From positions 1 to 36,571 of the forward strand of contig DAIQNX010000029.1 in assembly GCA_036788195.1 (NCBI GenBank): a stretch of DNA of 36,571 nt, written 5' to 3'. The translations under genes were made by a program, and so were the position numbers. The notes under the pieces are model-generated. The model did no database searches and was not told the origin of the DNA. It saw only the letters and a list, made by a program, of their open reading frames with translations. The stretch is from CALFXN01 sp937957815 (GTDB lineage Bacteria; Synergistota; Synergistia; Synergistales; Aminobacteriaceae). Numbering within the stretch: the stretch's first letter is position 1; each line of letters opens with the position of its first letter. Shown in pieces: positions 6,970 to 14,758 of this stretch.

Positions 6970-8106
6970 ATGAGAATTCGGGAATTTCAACTGGAACGCT
7001 ACTTCGCGAAGTACGAGTTCCACGTGAAATACATGCTTTCGCCGTCCGACTGCGAACCGCTCGGACTGGCGGAGCTCCTCGGCATGGCGGATCGCGAGTG
7101 CCGCGCCCTGTGGGATACCCTGCGACTCTCATACACCGAACCGTACGGACATCCGGCGCTCCTTGCGGAGATTGCGGGGCTGTACCGCCACCTGTCAGGG
7201 GAGATGGTCGTGACCGCCGCACCCGAAGAGGCGATCCTTCTTTCGTTTACGGCGCTTCTGGAACCCGGAGATCACGTCGTGGCCGTCGCCCCGGCCTATC
7301 AGTCCCTTCACGAACTCCCGAAGGCGCTTGGCTGCGAGGTGACGCCGTGGTTTCTCCGCGTTCGCGACGGCAGATGGACGCTCGATACGGACGAGCTTCA
7401 GCGTCTCTTCCGCCCCGAAACGAAAGTTCTTGTCCTCAACTTTCCGCACAATCCGACCGGCTTTCTTCCGACCGCGGAGGAATTCATGACCGTTCTCGAT
7501 CAGGCCGCGCGGAGGGGCGTCTTCGTCCTTTCCGATGAAATGTACCGGGGGCTCGAGCACCGGACGGCGGACACTCTCCCTGCCGCCTGCGATTTTCTGC
7601 CTCGCGCGGCATCGCTTTCGGGGCTCTCGAAGGCATTCGCCCTGCCGGGACTGCGTCTCGGATGGCTCTGTTCCCAGGATCGAGCGTTCCTTCAGCGCGT
7701 CGCGGCGCTCAAGGACTATACGACGATCTGCATGAACGCTCCGGGTGAGATACTGGGTATCATCGCGCTGCGAAACGCCGCGTGGATCCTCGAGCGCAGC
7801 AGAAGTCTCGTCGCGGGAAACCTCCGTCTGACGGAGGCCGTCTTCGGACGTCACCCCGAGTCGCTTTTCTGGGTGCCGCCGCTCGGGGGATCGACCGCCT
7901 TTCCGAAGTTCCACGAGGAAATTCCGGTTCCGGAGTTCTGCCGCAGGGTCGTCGAGGAGCGCAACCTGATGGTCCTGCCCGATACGGTCTTCGACGTCGG
8001 CTGGAACCACATACGAATCGGGCTCGGACGAAGGGATTATCCCGCGGCGATCGCGGTGTTCGAGGATTTTCTCGCGGAGTACGAGACCTCTCCGCGAGGC
8101 CGGTGA
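6970..8106 (+). CDS. PLP-dependent aminotransferase, class I/II fold
   Basis: Fold-type I pyridoxal-phosphate enzyme of 378 residues, cytoplasmic. Visible landmarks are NFPHNPTG (N161), SDEMYRG (D189, Y192), the Schiff-base lysine K221 in SLSGLSKAFALPG, and the R229-bearing LRLGW loop. The start ATG at 6970 is placed by GGGAGG at 6957-6962 (7-base spacing); the ATG at 6964 is too close to it. The sequence lacks features that fix the substrate; an amino acid transaminase or C-S lyase-type enzyme are both possible. It is 27 bases upstream of the selenoprotein msrA and probably cotranscribed with it. Confidence 0.85.
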   Translation: MRIREFQLERYFAKYEFHVKYMLSPSDCEPLGLAELLGMADRECRALWDTLRLSYTEPYGHPALLAEIAGLYRHLSGEMVVTAAPEEAILLSFTALLEPGDHVVAVAPAYQSLHELPKALGCEVTPWFLRVRDGRWTLDTDELQRLFRPETKVLVLNFPHNPTGFLPTAEEFMTVLDQAARRGVFVLSDEMYRGLEHRTADTLPAACDFLPRAASLSGLSKAFALPGLRLGWLCSQDRAFLQRVAALKDYTTICMNAPGEILGIIALRNAAWILERSRSLVAGNLRLTEAVFGRHPESLFWVPPLGGSTAFPKFHEEIPVPEFCRRVVEERNLMVLPDTVFDVGWNHIRIGLGRRDYPAAIAVFEDFLAEYETSPRGR

Positions 8107-8133
8107 TTTTCGTTCCGCGAGGAGGAGATCGGG

Positions 8134-8862
8134 ATGATTCGGGGAATTGTGGCGATGATCGCGTCTCTGTCGGCGTTTCTTCCGGGCGCGGCGGCCGAAG
8201 CGTCGGCGGAGACGCGACCTCCCGTCGATCTTCGGCCGATCGGCGAACTCCGGACCGCGACGTTCGCACTCGGCTGATTCTGGGGTCCCGACGCCCGGTT
8301 CGGGCTTCTGAAGGGGGTCCGCCGGACGAGAGTGGGGTACGCGGGGGGGACGAGCTCCGCCCCCGTGTACCATAATCTCGACGGTCACAGCGAGACGATC
8401 CAGGTCGATTTCGATCCGGAAACGATGTCGTACGAACGACTTCTCGAAGTGTTTTTCGCGTCCCATGATCCGACGAGACCCTCTCCGAGCCGACAGTACG
8501 CTTCGGTGATCTTCTGGAGCGACGGGGAACAGCGCCTCGCGGCCGAAGAGATGAAGCGCAGCGCCGAAGAACGACTTGGAACCAGAGTCTTTACGGAGAT
8601 CAGGCCGCTGAAGGTTTTCGTGCGCGCCGAGGACTATCACCAGAAATACTATCTTCGCAACGACAGAATCCTGTCGGAAGCATTGATGTCGATCTATCCG
8701 GATGCGACCGATTTCACGGATTCGACGGCCGTCGCGCGCGTGAACGGATATCTCGGCGGCGACGGGACGCCGGAAGATCTCTCGCGCGATCTGCCGGAAC
8801 TCGGGCTTCCCGAAGAGGCGCAACGTCGTCTGAGGCTCGTTGTGGACAGGATGTACCGGTGA
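8134..8862 (+). CDS. msrA: Selenocysteine-containing peptide methionine sulfoxide reductase MsrA, exported
   Basis: Reduces methionine-S-sulfoxide in proteins. The 243-codon frame from ATG 8134 to stop 8862 contains one in-frame TGA (8275-8277, codon 48), precisely where MsrA has its catalytic Cys: the context is ATFALG-U-FWGPDARFG, matching the family GCFWG motif. Downstream MsrA blocks continue in the same frame: GYAGGTSSAPVYHNLDGHSE, FFASHDPTRPSPSRQYASVIF, and AEDYHQKYYL. A hairpin with a GGU apical region sits at the bacterial SECIS distance. The first 20-25 residues form a signal peptide (hydrophobic core, AAAEA end), so the enzyme is probably exported. There is no cysteine anywhere else in the protein, so no resolving Cys. 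GAGGAGAT at 8120-8127 supports the start. An automatic caller would split it and report only 8332-8862. A disabled gene is unlikely because everything after the TGA is conserved. Confidence 0.9.
8278..8320 (+). promoter_or_regulatory. Candidate bacterial SECIS element in msrA
   Basis: Immediately after the TGA, GCCCG (8293-8297) and CGGGC (8301-8305) form a 5-bp stem whose tip reads GGUU. The stem base is 15 bases after the UGA and the GGU tip about 20 bases after it, near the spacing of the Escherichia coli fdhF element. Possible outer pairing joins CCCGAC (8287-8292) with GGGGUC (8314-8319). This would recruit SelB during decoding. Confidence 0.65.
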
Positions 8863-8911
8863 AACGACCCGGACGACGTATTCCTTCGTTCCGGAACGAC
8901 GGAGGCGGAGC

Positions 8912-11755
8912 ATGAAGCACCCAGTGCCGGACAGGAGGCTCCGGAATATCACGATTCTCGCGGCGGCCCTGTACGTCTTCGGCGTACTGGGCTATGTCGT
9001 TTTCGTCTACTTCTCGGAAGAGAAAGACGCGATCCGCGTGATCGACGATCGTCTGGCACTCTCGGCGAGGAGCCTGAAATTCATGCTCGCCCCCGATTTC
9101 CACGACCGCGCGCTCGACGAGACGTCGATCCCGTTCGACGAGGAACTCCGGAACCGGGAGGCGATGAACGACTTCTCGAGGGACGGGGGGTACACGTACG
9201 TCTATACGATCGTCGAGCGGAACGGTCGGTTCTTTTTTTCGGCGCCCTCCGTGACCCTGGAGGAGGCGAAGGAACGCAGGTCGTGGTATTTCTACCCCTA
9301 CGACGACATTCCGAAGGAATTCGTCGAAGCGTTCGAATCCGGTACGCCCCGTTACGTCAGCTACAGGGACCAGTGGGGGACGTTCAGGTCCGTCGCGTGG
9401 CCCGAGACGTCCCCCGGGGGGCGCCGCTATCTTTCGTGCGTTGACCAGAGCGTCTCGCACATCGACGCGATGCGTCGCAGGAAGGCTTGGGCGGCGTTTC
9501 TGACGGGAGTCTTCTTCTTCGCCCTGTCGCTTCCGACGGCGCTGCTCTACCGCAGACTCATCGTCGCGTACCGGGCGAAATCCGACGAACTGCGGGTACT
9601 CTCCGACTCCATCGAAACGCAGATCTGGCGGATCGACTCCCCCGACGAGTACAGCACGGTCAACCGGGCCCACGCGGCGTTCTTCGGCCGGATGCCCGAG
9701 GATCTGTGGTTCCGCAGACTTCGGGACATCCTCCCTGAGGCCGCCGCCGCCGTGCTGATCGGAGGAAACGAAGTCGCTTTCCGCGAACGACGCCGGGTGC
9801 GATCGGAAGAACGACTCAGGAACGCGGACGGGGATGACCGGCTTCTCTGCGTGACGCGGACTCCCGTGCCCGGACAGGATGGCGAGGTCGGGTACGTCGT
9901 CTGTTCCGCGGAAGACATCACGGACCGGAGGAACGCGGAGAACGCGCTCGCCGGGAGCGAGGAGCGCCTTTCCCTCGCGCTGCGCGGCGCCGATCTCGCG
10001 CTCTGGGATCTCGATTTCGAGAATAACCGCGCGATCTTCAACGACCGCTACGCCTCCATGCTCGGCTACACGGTCGAGGAACTTCAGCCGCATCTGGAGA
10101 CCTGGACGCGCGTCGTCCACCCGGACGACTTCGAAATGGTCTCCGGGGTATGGAACGATCATCTCGAGGGGCGGACGCCGTTCTACGAATGCGAGTACAG
10201 GCGCGTGTCGCGGACGGGCGAAGTCGTCTGGGTCCTCGATCGCGGGATGGTCTTCCGGCGCGACGAGCGGGGAAGCCCTCTCCGGGTCGCCGGAACGTTG
10301 CTCGACGTCACCGAACGAAAGCGGACCATGGAGCTTCTCCGTCTCGCGAAGGAACAGGCGGAAGCCGCCAACCACGCGAAAAGCGCATTCCTCGCCAATA
10401 TGAGCCACGAGATCCGGACGCCGATGAACGCGATCCTCGGATACGCCCAGATTCTCCAGCACGACGAGTCGCTGACGGACGAACAGCGCGCAGGGCTCGA
10501 CATCATCGCCCGCAGCGGCGATCATCTTCTGACGCTCATCAACGACGTCCTCGAAATGGCCCGCATCGAGTCAGGAAAAGTCGCGCTCACCGAAGTGTCG
10601 TTCGACTTCCACGGGCTTCTCAACGACATCGTGCGGATGTTCCGCATCCGGACGGACGCGCTCGGCGTCGCGCTGAACTTCGGGGAGACCGGGGACATTC
10701 CCGCGATTCTCAGGGGAGACGAGGGAAAGATCAGGCAGGTGATCATCAACCTCGTCGGCAACGCGGTCAAGTTCACGGAACGCGGGGCCGTGACGCTGCG
10801 CGTCTCGTCGGAACGCCGGGAGGGGGACCAGATCCACTGTTCGATCGACGTCGAGGATACGGGATGCGGCGTTGCGCCGCAGGACCGTGAACGGATCTTC
10901 GAGGCGTTCGAGCAGACGGGAAAGGGGAAAAGCATCGGCGGAACGGGGCTGGGGCTTCCGATCAGTCGCCGCTTCGCACGTCTCATGGGCGGGGATATCG
11001 AACTCATCAGGACTGCCCCGGGCCGCGGCAGCCTCTTCCGGTTCACGTTCGGCGCGGTCGTGTCGGACCTCTGCGACCCGAAGAATTCGTCGCTGAAACG
11101 TCGCGGAACGTGGCGATTCGCCGACGGAGAGCCGAAGCGTTCGGCGCTCGTCGTCGACGACCGGGAAACGAACCGCGTCCTGCTTTCGCGGATTCTGGCG
11201 ATCGCGGGCTTCTCCGTCCGGGAGGCTTCGGGAGGGGAGGAGGCGCTGGCGCTCGTCGAGCGGGACAGGCCCGACGTCGTCTTCATGGATATCATGATGC
11301 CGGGAATGGACGGGGTGGAGACGGCACACCGGATCCGGATCCTCGCGGGCGACTCTCTTCCGGTCATCGCCGTTTCGGCGCGGACGCTCGACGTCGATCG
11401 CGAAAGCGTCCTCGCCGGAGGTCTTGCGGGATTCGTCGGCAAACCCGTCCAGGAGGACGAACTCTTCGCGGAAATCCGCAGAGTCACGAAGTTCCGTTTC
11501 GTCTTCGTTCCGATCGGGCGACGTCCTGAGCCAGCTCCTCAGGTGCGTGCGCATCCGGACGCCGACGCCCTCGCGCGGATTTCCCCGGAACTCTTCTCTG
11601 AACTCGCGGAGGCCGTCAGGGCCGGAGACCGGCAGCGCATTCTCGACGTGGCGGACAGGATCACCGTCGAGGACCGGGCACTCGGCGAGGCGCTGCGCAC
11701 GATGGCGACGGACTACGACTATCTTTCTCTTTCCGGGATCATCGAAGGGCGGTGA
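8912..11755 (+). CDS. Hybrid sensor histidine kinase with two PAS domains and receiver
   Basis: 947 residues, inner membrane. TM1 at about 13-34, an extracytoplasmic sensor of about 155 residues, TM2 at about 191-213, PAS 1 at about 228-340, PAS 2 at about 352-470 (DLALWDLDFENNRAIFNDRY), HisKA with phospho-acceptor H499 in ANMSHEIRTPMNAILGY, HATPase with N-box NLVGNAVKF near 613-621, DTGCGV and GGTGLGLPISRRF near 677-688, then a receiver at about 744-865 with D793 in FMDIMMPGMDG and K in VGKP. A helical tail of about 65 residues follows, without an Hpt histidine. The ATG at 8912 has GGAGG six bases upstream. It follows msrA by 49 bases and precedes the HD-GYP regulator by 5 bases, so the three are likely one transcript. 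The signal is unknown. Confidence 0.93.
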   Translation: MKHPVPDRRLRNITILAAALYVFGVLGYVVFVYFSEEKDAIRVIDDRLALSARSLKFMLAPDFHDRALDETSIPFDEELRNREAMNDFSRDGGYTYVYTIVERNGRFFFSAPSVTLEEAKERRSWYFYPYDDIPKEFVEAFESGTPRYVSYRDQWGTFRSVAWPETSPGGRRYLSCVDQSVSHIDAMRRRKAWAAFLTGVFFFALSLPTALLYRRLIVAYRAKSDELRVLSDSIETQIWRIDSPDEYSTVNRAHAAFFGRMPEDLWFRRLRDILPEAAAAVLIGGNEVAFRERRRVRSEERLRNADGDDRLLCVTRTPVPGQDGEVGYVVCSAEDITDRRNAENALAGSEERLSLALRGADLALWDLDFENNRAIFNDRYASMLGYTVEELQPHLETWTRVVHPDDFEMVSGVWNDHLEGRTPFYECEYRRVSRTGEVVWVLDRGMVFRRDERGSPLRVAGTLLDVTERKRTMELLRLAKEQAEAANHAKSAFLANMSHEIRTPMNAILGYAQILQHDESLTDEQRAGLDIIARSGDHLLTLINDVLEMARIESGKVALTEVSFDFHGLLNDIVRMFRIRTDALGVALNFGETGDIPAILRGDEGKIRQVIINLVGNAVKFTERGAVTLRVSSERREGDQIHCSIDVEDTGCGVAPQDRERIFEAFEQTGKGKSIGGTGLGLPISRRFARLMGGDIELIRTAPGRGSLFRFTFGAVVSDLCDPKNSSLKRRGTWRFADGEPKRSALVVDDRETNRVLLSRILAIAGFSVREASGGEEALALVERDRPDVVFMDIMMPGMDGVETAHRIRILAGDSLPVIAVSARTLDVDRESVLAGGLAGFVGKPVQEDELFAEIRRVTKFRFVFVPIGRRPEPAPQVRAHPDADALARISPELFSELAEAVRAGDRQRILDVADRITVEDRALGEALRTMATDYDYLSLSGIIEGR

Positions 11756-11760
11756 CGGGG

Positions 11761-12855
11761 ATGCGATGCGGGGACGCGACGACGAAGATCATGATCGTTG
11801 ACGACGTGCCGATGAACCTGAAGGTTCTCGACACGATTCTCCGTTCGCTCGGGTATTCGGTTTTCGCGTTTCCGAGAGGGGATATGTTCCTGCGCGCGGC
11901 GCGCAACTCGCCTCCGGATCTCGTGCTTCTGGACATCAATCTCCCCGATATGGACGGCTACAGGATCTGTACCCTTCTCAAAGAGGATGCCGCGCTCCGC
12001 GACATCCCGGTCATCTTCGTGAGCGCGCTGGCGGAGCCGCTCGACAAGGTCAAGGCATTTGGAGCCGGCGGCGTCGATTACATCACGAAACCCTTCGACC
12101 TCGCGGAGGTGCAGGCGCGAGTCACGACGCACCTCGAAATTCACAGACTGCGGCGCGAACTCGAGCGGACGAACCGGGCGCTCGAGGAGCGCGTCCGCGA
12201 CCAGGTCAGGGAAATCGCGGATTCGCAGCTTGCCACGATCCTCGCGCTCGCGAAGCTTGCGGAATCCCGCGACGACGAGACCGGATGCCATCTCGAGCGC
12301 GTCAGGGGGTACTGCAGGATTCTGGCGGAGCGCGTCCACGACGTCGTTCGGGACATGGACCTGCACGCGCACGAACTTTTCGTCCAGTGCATATCGGACG
12401 CCTGCGTCCTCCACGACATCGGCAAGGTGGGCATCGAGGACGCGATTCTCCGCAAGCCGGGACGTCTGGTGCCCGAAGAATTCGAGATCATGAAACGGCA
12501 CACCGTGATCGGCGCGGATACGCTCGAGTCGGTTCGTGTCCGGTATCCGGGGAACCCTTTTCTCTCCATGGGCATCGACATCGCGCGGTCGCACCACGAA
12601 CGGTGGGACGGATCGGGTTATCCCGACAGACTCGGGGGTACCGGAATCCCTCTCGCGGCCAGGATCATGGCGATCGCCGACGTGTACGACGCGCTTCGCT
12701 CCGAACGCTGCTACAAGCCTCCAATGGCGCACCGGGAGTCGGTGAGGATCATCTCCGATGCTTCGGGCAGCCAGTTCGACCCCGATCTCGTCCGTATATT
12801 CCTCTCAGTGCAAGCCGCGTTCGAAGCGGCATACCGAGCGGACTCCGTCGCCTGA
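11761..12855 (+). CDS. Response regulator with HD-GYP domain (c-di-GMP phosphodiesterase)
   Basis: 364 residues. The receiver covers 8-125, with phospho-acceptor D58 in LLDINLPDMDGY and K110 in ITKPF, followed by a coiled-coil linker at 128-155 and an HD-GYP domain at about 158-350. The HD pair is H218/D219 in LHDIGKVGI; the HHE...GYP signature is at 278-288 (HHERWDGSGYP), and ADVYDALRSERCYK follows, so all expected metal and substrate motifs are intact. It should hydrolyse cyclic di-GMP when phosphorylated, most likely by the adjacent hybrid kinase. I chose ATG 11761 (GGTGA five bases before); a GTG at 11752 overlapping the kinase stop is the alternative. Confidence 0.93.
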   Translation: MRCGDATTKIMIVDDVPMNLKVLDTILRSLGYSVFAFPRGDMFLRAARNSPPDLVLLDINLPDMDGYRICTLLKEDAALRDIPVIFVSALAEPLDKVKAFGAGGVDYITKPFDLAEVQARVTTHLEIHRLRRELERTNRALEERVRDQVREIADSQLATILALAKLAESRDDETGCHLERVRGYCRILAERVHDVVRDMDLHAHELFVQCISDACVLHDIGKVGIEDAILRKPGRLVPEEFEIMKRHTVIGADTLESVRVRYPGNPFLSMGIDIARSHHERWDGSGYPDRLGGTGIPLAARIMAIADVYDALRSERCYKPPMAHRESVRIISDASGSQFDPDLVRIFLSVQAAFEAAYRADSVA

Positions 12856-12864
12856 TTCCCGATA

Positions 12865-12893
12865 TTTCCATACCTCCGACGATCTGTTATAAT
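12865..12893 (+). promoter_or_regulatory. Promoter of the molybdopterin-binding protein/Fur-family operon
   Basis: TTTCCA (12865-12870, four of six) is followed after 17 bases by TATAAT (12888-12893), which also has the extended -10 bases TGT just before it (12885-12887). The predicted start point falls in the dyad at 12898-12918. Confidence 0.6.
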
Positions 12894-12897
12894 TCAA

Positions 12898-12918
12898 AAA
12901 TGTAACCCGGTTGCGATT
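12898..12918. promoter_or_regulatory. Putative Fur-family operator 1
   Basis: AAATGTAA-CCCGG-TTGCGATT, an imperfect 8-5-8 dyad over the expected transcription start of the operon that encodes the Fur-family regulator. It shares 13 of 16 arm positions and the same 5-base centre spacing with the perfect dyad at 14453-14473 upstream of mop. The TGYAA-N5-TTGC core resembles the published Streptomyces nickel regulator (Nur) half-site spacing, though this is from memory. Confidence 0.55.
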
Positions 12919-12946
12919 ATTCCATCCCATGCGAGGAGGGGTGCGA

Positions 12947-13969
12947 ATGCGTGTCAGAAACATTCCCGTACGGGAGGCGATCGGCCTGTCGCTGTCCCAT
13001 GACCTCACACAGATCGATGTCGCGTCAGGATATAAGGGGGCGCGATTCAGGCGCGGCCATGTCGTTTCCGACGATGATATTCCCGCGCTTCTCTCGATGG
13101 GGAGGGAGCATCTCTCGATCATGGAGCTCGACGACGACGACGTTCACGAGGACGACGCGGCGCGTGCTCTCGGGCGCGTGCTCTCGGGCGACGGTCTCTC
13201 GATGGATGGCCCGGAAGAGGGAAAGTGCCGGCTGAACGCGACGCGGGACGGAATGCTCTTCTTCAATCCGGCGATGGTCGATGCGATCAACGAGGACGTC
13301 ATGTGGATCCTCGCGACGCTTCCGCCGTTCGTTCCGGTGAAGAAGGGCGAGAATGTCGCCGCGTTCAGGATCCTTCCGCTCACGGTCGGAAAGACGGATG
13401 TCGACCGTGCGATCGCGATCGCACGCCCCGTCTCCGTGCTTCCCTTTGCGCCCTTGCGCGTCGGCCTCGTGACGACAGGGCGCGAAATCGCCGAAGGCCG
13501 CGTCCGGGATGCCTTTGCGCCGAAACTGGCGGAGAAACTCTCGACTTTCGGCGGAACGCTGCTCGGTCACCTCACTGCGGGAGACGATCCGGCCGAAATC
13601 GAGGACCGCATCCGGCAGCTTCTCGACTTGGGCGCCGGGATGGTGGTCTGCACGGGCGGCATGAGCGTCGACGCCGACGACCTCACTCCCGAAGCGATCC
13701 GACGAGTGGCCGACCGAATCATTTTCCGGGGCGTTCCGTCGCTCCCGGGGTCGAACCTGATGCTCGCCTATGCGGGGATCGTCCCGATCATCGGAGCTCC
13801 CGCATGCGTCGTCCACGACGCATGGACGTCGTTCGACCCGCTGCTCACGCGTCTCTTCGCGAGACGCGAACCGACGCTTGCCGAGGTGCGCAAGTGGGGC
13901 GTCGGCGGACTCTGCCGCCGCTGTTCCGTCTGCGGGTACCCCTCGTGCGCGTGGGGAGCTCGTCCGTGA
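12947..13969 (+). CDS. Molybdopterin-binding domain protein (MoeA/MogA-like fold) with C-terminal cysteine cluster
   Basis: 340 residues. The C-terminal half (about 170-310) has the MoCF_biosynth/MogA-type molybdopterin-binding fold, with VGLVTTGREIAEGRV at 172-186 and the VVCTGGMSVDADDLTPEA segment at 233-250, then GSNLMLAYAGIVPIIGAPAC. The last 20 residues carry C323, C326, C329 and C334 (CRRCSVCGYPSC), a metal or Fe-S binding tail. Proteins of this kind sit beside xanthine-dehydrogenase-family molybdenum hydroxylases; a role in supplying or sensing molybdenum cofactor for the downstream aldehyde oxidoreductase is plausible but inferred. ATG 12947 has GAGGAGGGG at 12933-12941. The stop overlaps the start of the Fur-family gene. 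Confidence 0.8.
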   Translation: MRVRNIPVREAIGLSLSHDLTQIDVASGYKGARFRRGHVVSDDDIPALLSMGREHLSIMELDDDDVHEDDAARALGRVLSGDGLSMDGPEEGKCRLNATRDGMLFFNPAMVDAINEDVMWILATLPPFVPVKKGENVAAFRILPLTVGKTDVDRAIAIARPVSVLPFAPLRVGLVTTGREIAEGRVRDAFAPKLAEKLSTFGGTLLGHLTAGDDPAEIEDRIRQLLDLGAGMVVCTGGMSVDADDLTPEAIRRVADRIIFRGVPSLPGSNLMLAYAGIVPIIGAPACVVHDAWTSFDPLLTRLFARREPTLAEVRKWGVGGLCRRCSVCGYPSCAWGARP

Positions 13970-14412
13970 GCGCCGGAAAGGACGCTTCGGATCTTCTGAA
14001 GGCGGCGGACGTCAGGACGACTCCCGTGAGGGAGGCGACGCTGAGGGCGCTTCTCGACGCGGAAAGTCCCCTCTCGCAGCGGGACCTCGCGAAAAGTCCG
14101 GAACTCGGGCGGGTCAACAAGGTGACGCTCTACCGTACGCTCGAGACGCTCGTTCGGGCCGGAGTCGCGCACAGGGTCATCGGCGCCGACGGGGAATGGC
14201 GCTTTTGCGCCCGCGCGGGGGAGAAGGGGCGCTGTGCCGGGAACCATCCGCACTTCCTGTGCCTGAAGTGCGGCAGAATGGAATGCCTCCGGGAACAGCG
14301 AATGCCGCGCGTCGATGTCAGGGATGGCTCTGTCGTGGAAGGGAAGCAGCTCATCGTGTACGGAACGTGCCCCGAATGCGGCGGGAAAGGGCGGAACGCA
14401 ACGGAAGAGTAA
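13966..14412 (+). CDS. Fur-family metal-responsive regulator (Zur/Nur-like)
   Basis: 148 residues. An N-terminal winged helix covers 8-85 (QRDLAKSPELGRVNKVTLYR is the recognition part), followed by a dimerisation domain with H94 and H96 in GNHPHFLCLKCG, and two CxxC pairs, C99/C102 and C135/C138, that form the structural zinc site of Fur proteins. The GTG start at 13966 overlaps the previous stop, with GGGGAG eight bases before. It lies between a molybdopterin-binding protein and the mop operon, and two matching 21-bp dyads sit at its own promoter and before mop. That context points to control of the molybdenum-hydroxylase island rather than general zinc or iron uptake. The sensed metal cannot be read from the sequence; zinc, nickel or another metal are possible. 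Confidence 0.88.
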   Translation: MSAGKDASDLLKAADVRTTPVREATLRALLDAESPLSQRDLAKSPELGRVNKVTLYRTLETLVRAGVAHRVIGADGEWRFCARAGEKGRCAGNHPHFLCLKCGRMECLREQRMPRVDVRDGSVVEGKQLIVYGTCPECGGKGRNATEE

Positions 14413-14452
14413 TGACTCGAAGGAAATAAAAGAAAAAAATTATTTAAGTTTA

Positions 14453-14473
14453 AAATGCAATCGGGTTGCATTT
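14453..14473. promoter_or_regulatory. Putative Fur-family operator 2, upstream of mop
   Basis: Perfect inverted repeat AAATGCAA-TCGGG-TTGCATTT (8-base arms, 5-base centre) 40 bases after the Fur-family stop codon and 41 bases before the TTGACA of the mop promoter. Neither strand has a following T-run, so it is not a terminator. It matches the dyad at 12898-12918 in arm sequence and spacing. Confidence 0.65.
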
Positions 14474-14514
14474 CCCCGTACTGTGTTTGTTGTGTTTTTT
14501 CATCACTCCCCCCA

Positions 14515-14544
14515 TTGACAAATTCACTGACCATTCAGTACATT
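14515..14544 (+). promoter_or_regulatory. Probable mop promoter
   Basis: TTGACA (14515-14520) followed after 18 bases by TACATT (14539-14544, four of six). It would give a leader of about 210 bases before the ATG at 14759. Confidence 0.5.
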
Positions 14545-14560
14545 ACAGAGGAAATTGTCC

Positions 14561-14587
14561 ATGCGCGGACGTTTGCGTCCCGCGCAT
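14561..14587 (+). other. Stable hairpin in the mop leader
   Basis: ATGCGCGGACG (14561-14571) pairs with CGTCC-C-GCGCAT (14576-14587) with one bulged C and a TTTG-type loop. It is near the 5' end of the predicted transcript and is not followed by T residues. Confidence 0.5.
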
Positions 14588-14758
14588 CAGTCGGATGAAT
14601 GTCGTCCGGTTCGTTCCGAATCGCGGAAAGGAGGGCGCGTGCAGGCGACGGAAAGTCCGGACCGCTTTCGACGGCCCGTATCTCCCGACGCGACCGGGCG
14701 GTATGGACGTGGTATCCCCTCGGAACAGCGAGGAACAGGAAAAGGAGGAAATTACGGG

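Larger units (their letters stand above)
14413..14758 (+). other. 346-base intergenic region and long mop leader
   Basis: Starts A+T-rich (14425-14457), then the dyad at 14453-14473, a TTGACA promoter at 14515-14544, and a G+C-rich leader of about 210 bases to the mop ATG. The leader begins with a stable hairpin (14561-14587: 11-bp stem, one-base bulge, TTTG loop) and contains at least one more stem (GGTTCG near 14608 with CGAATC). No convincing ORF was seen. The length and structure would allow a cofactor-sensing riboswitch; I cannot confirm a class. Confidence 0.5.

Noticed and set aside
8332..8862. MsrA as an N-terminally truncated gene starting at 8332, or as a pseudogene broken by TGA
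   Set aside because: The upstream frame has a ribosome site, a signal peptide and the ATFALG-FWG active-site context; the TGA replaces only the catalytic Cys codon and the rest is conserved.
11752..11760. GTG at 11752 as start of the HD-GYP regulator
   Set aside because: Its nearest SD-like bases (GAAGGG) end only two bases before it; the ATG at 11761 has better spacing from GGTGA. Not fully excluded.
14641..14665. GGAAAGTCCGG similarity to the RNase P RNA core in the mop leader
   Set aside because: Only a short match; the rest of the RNase P RNA structure is absent and the segment is too short.
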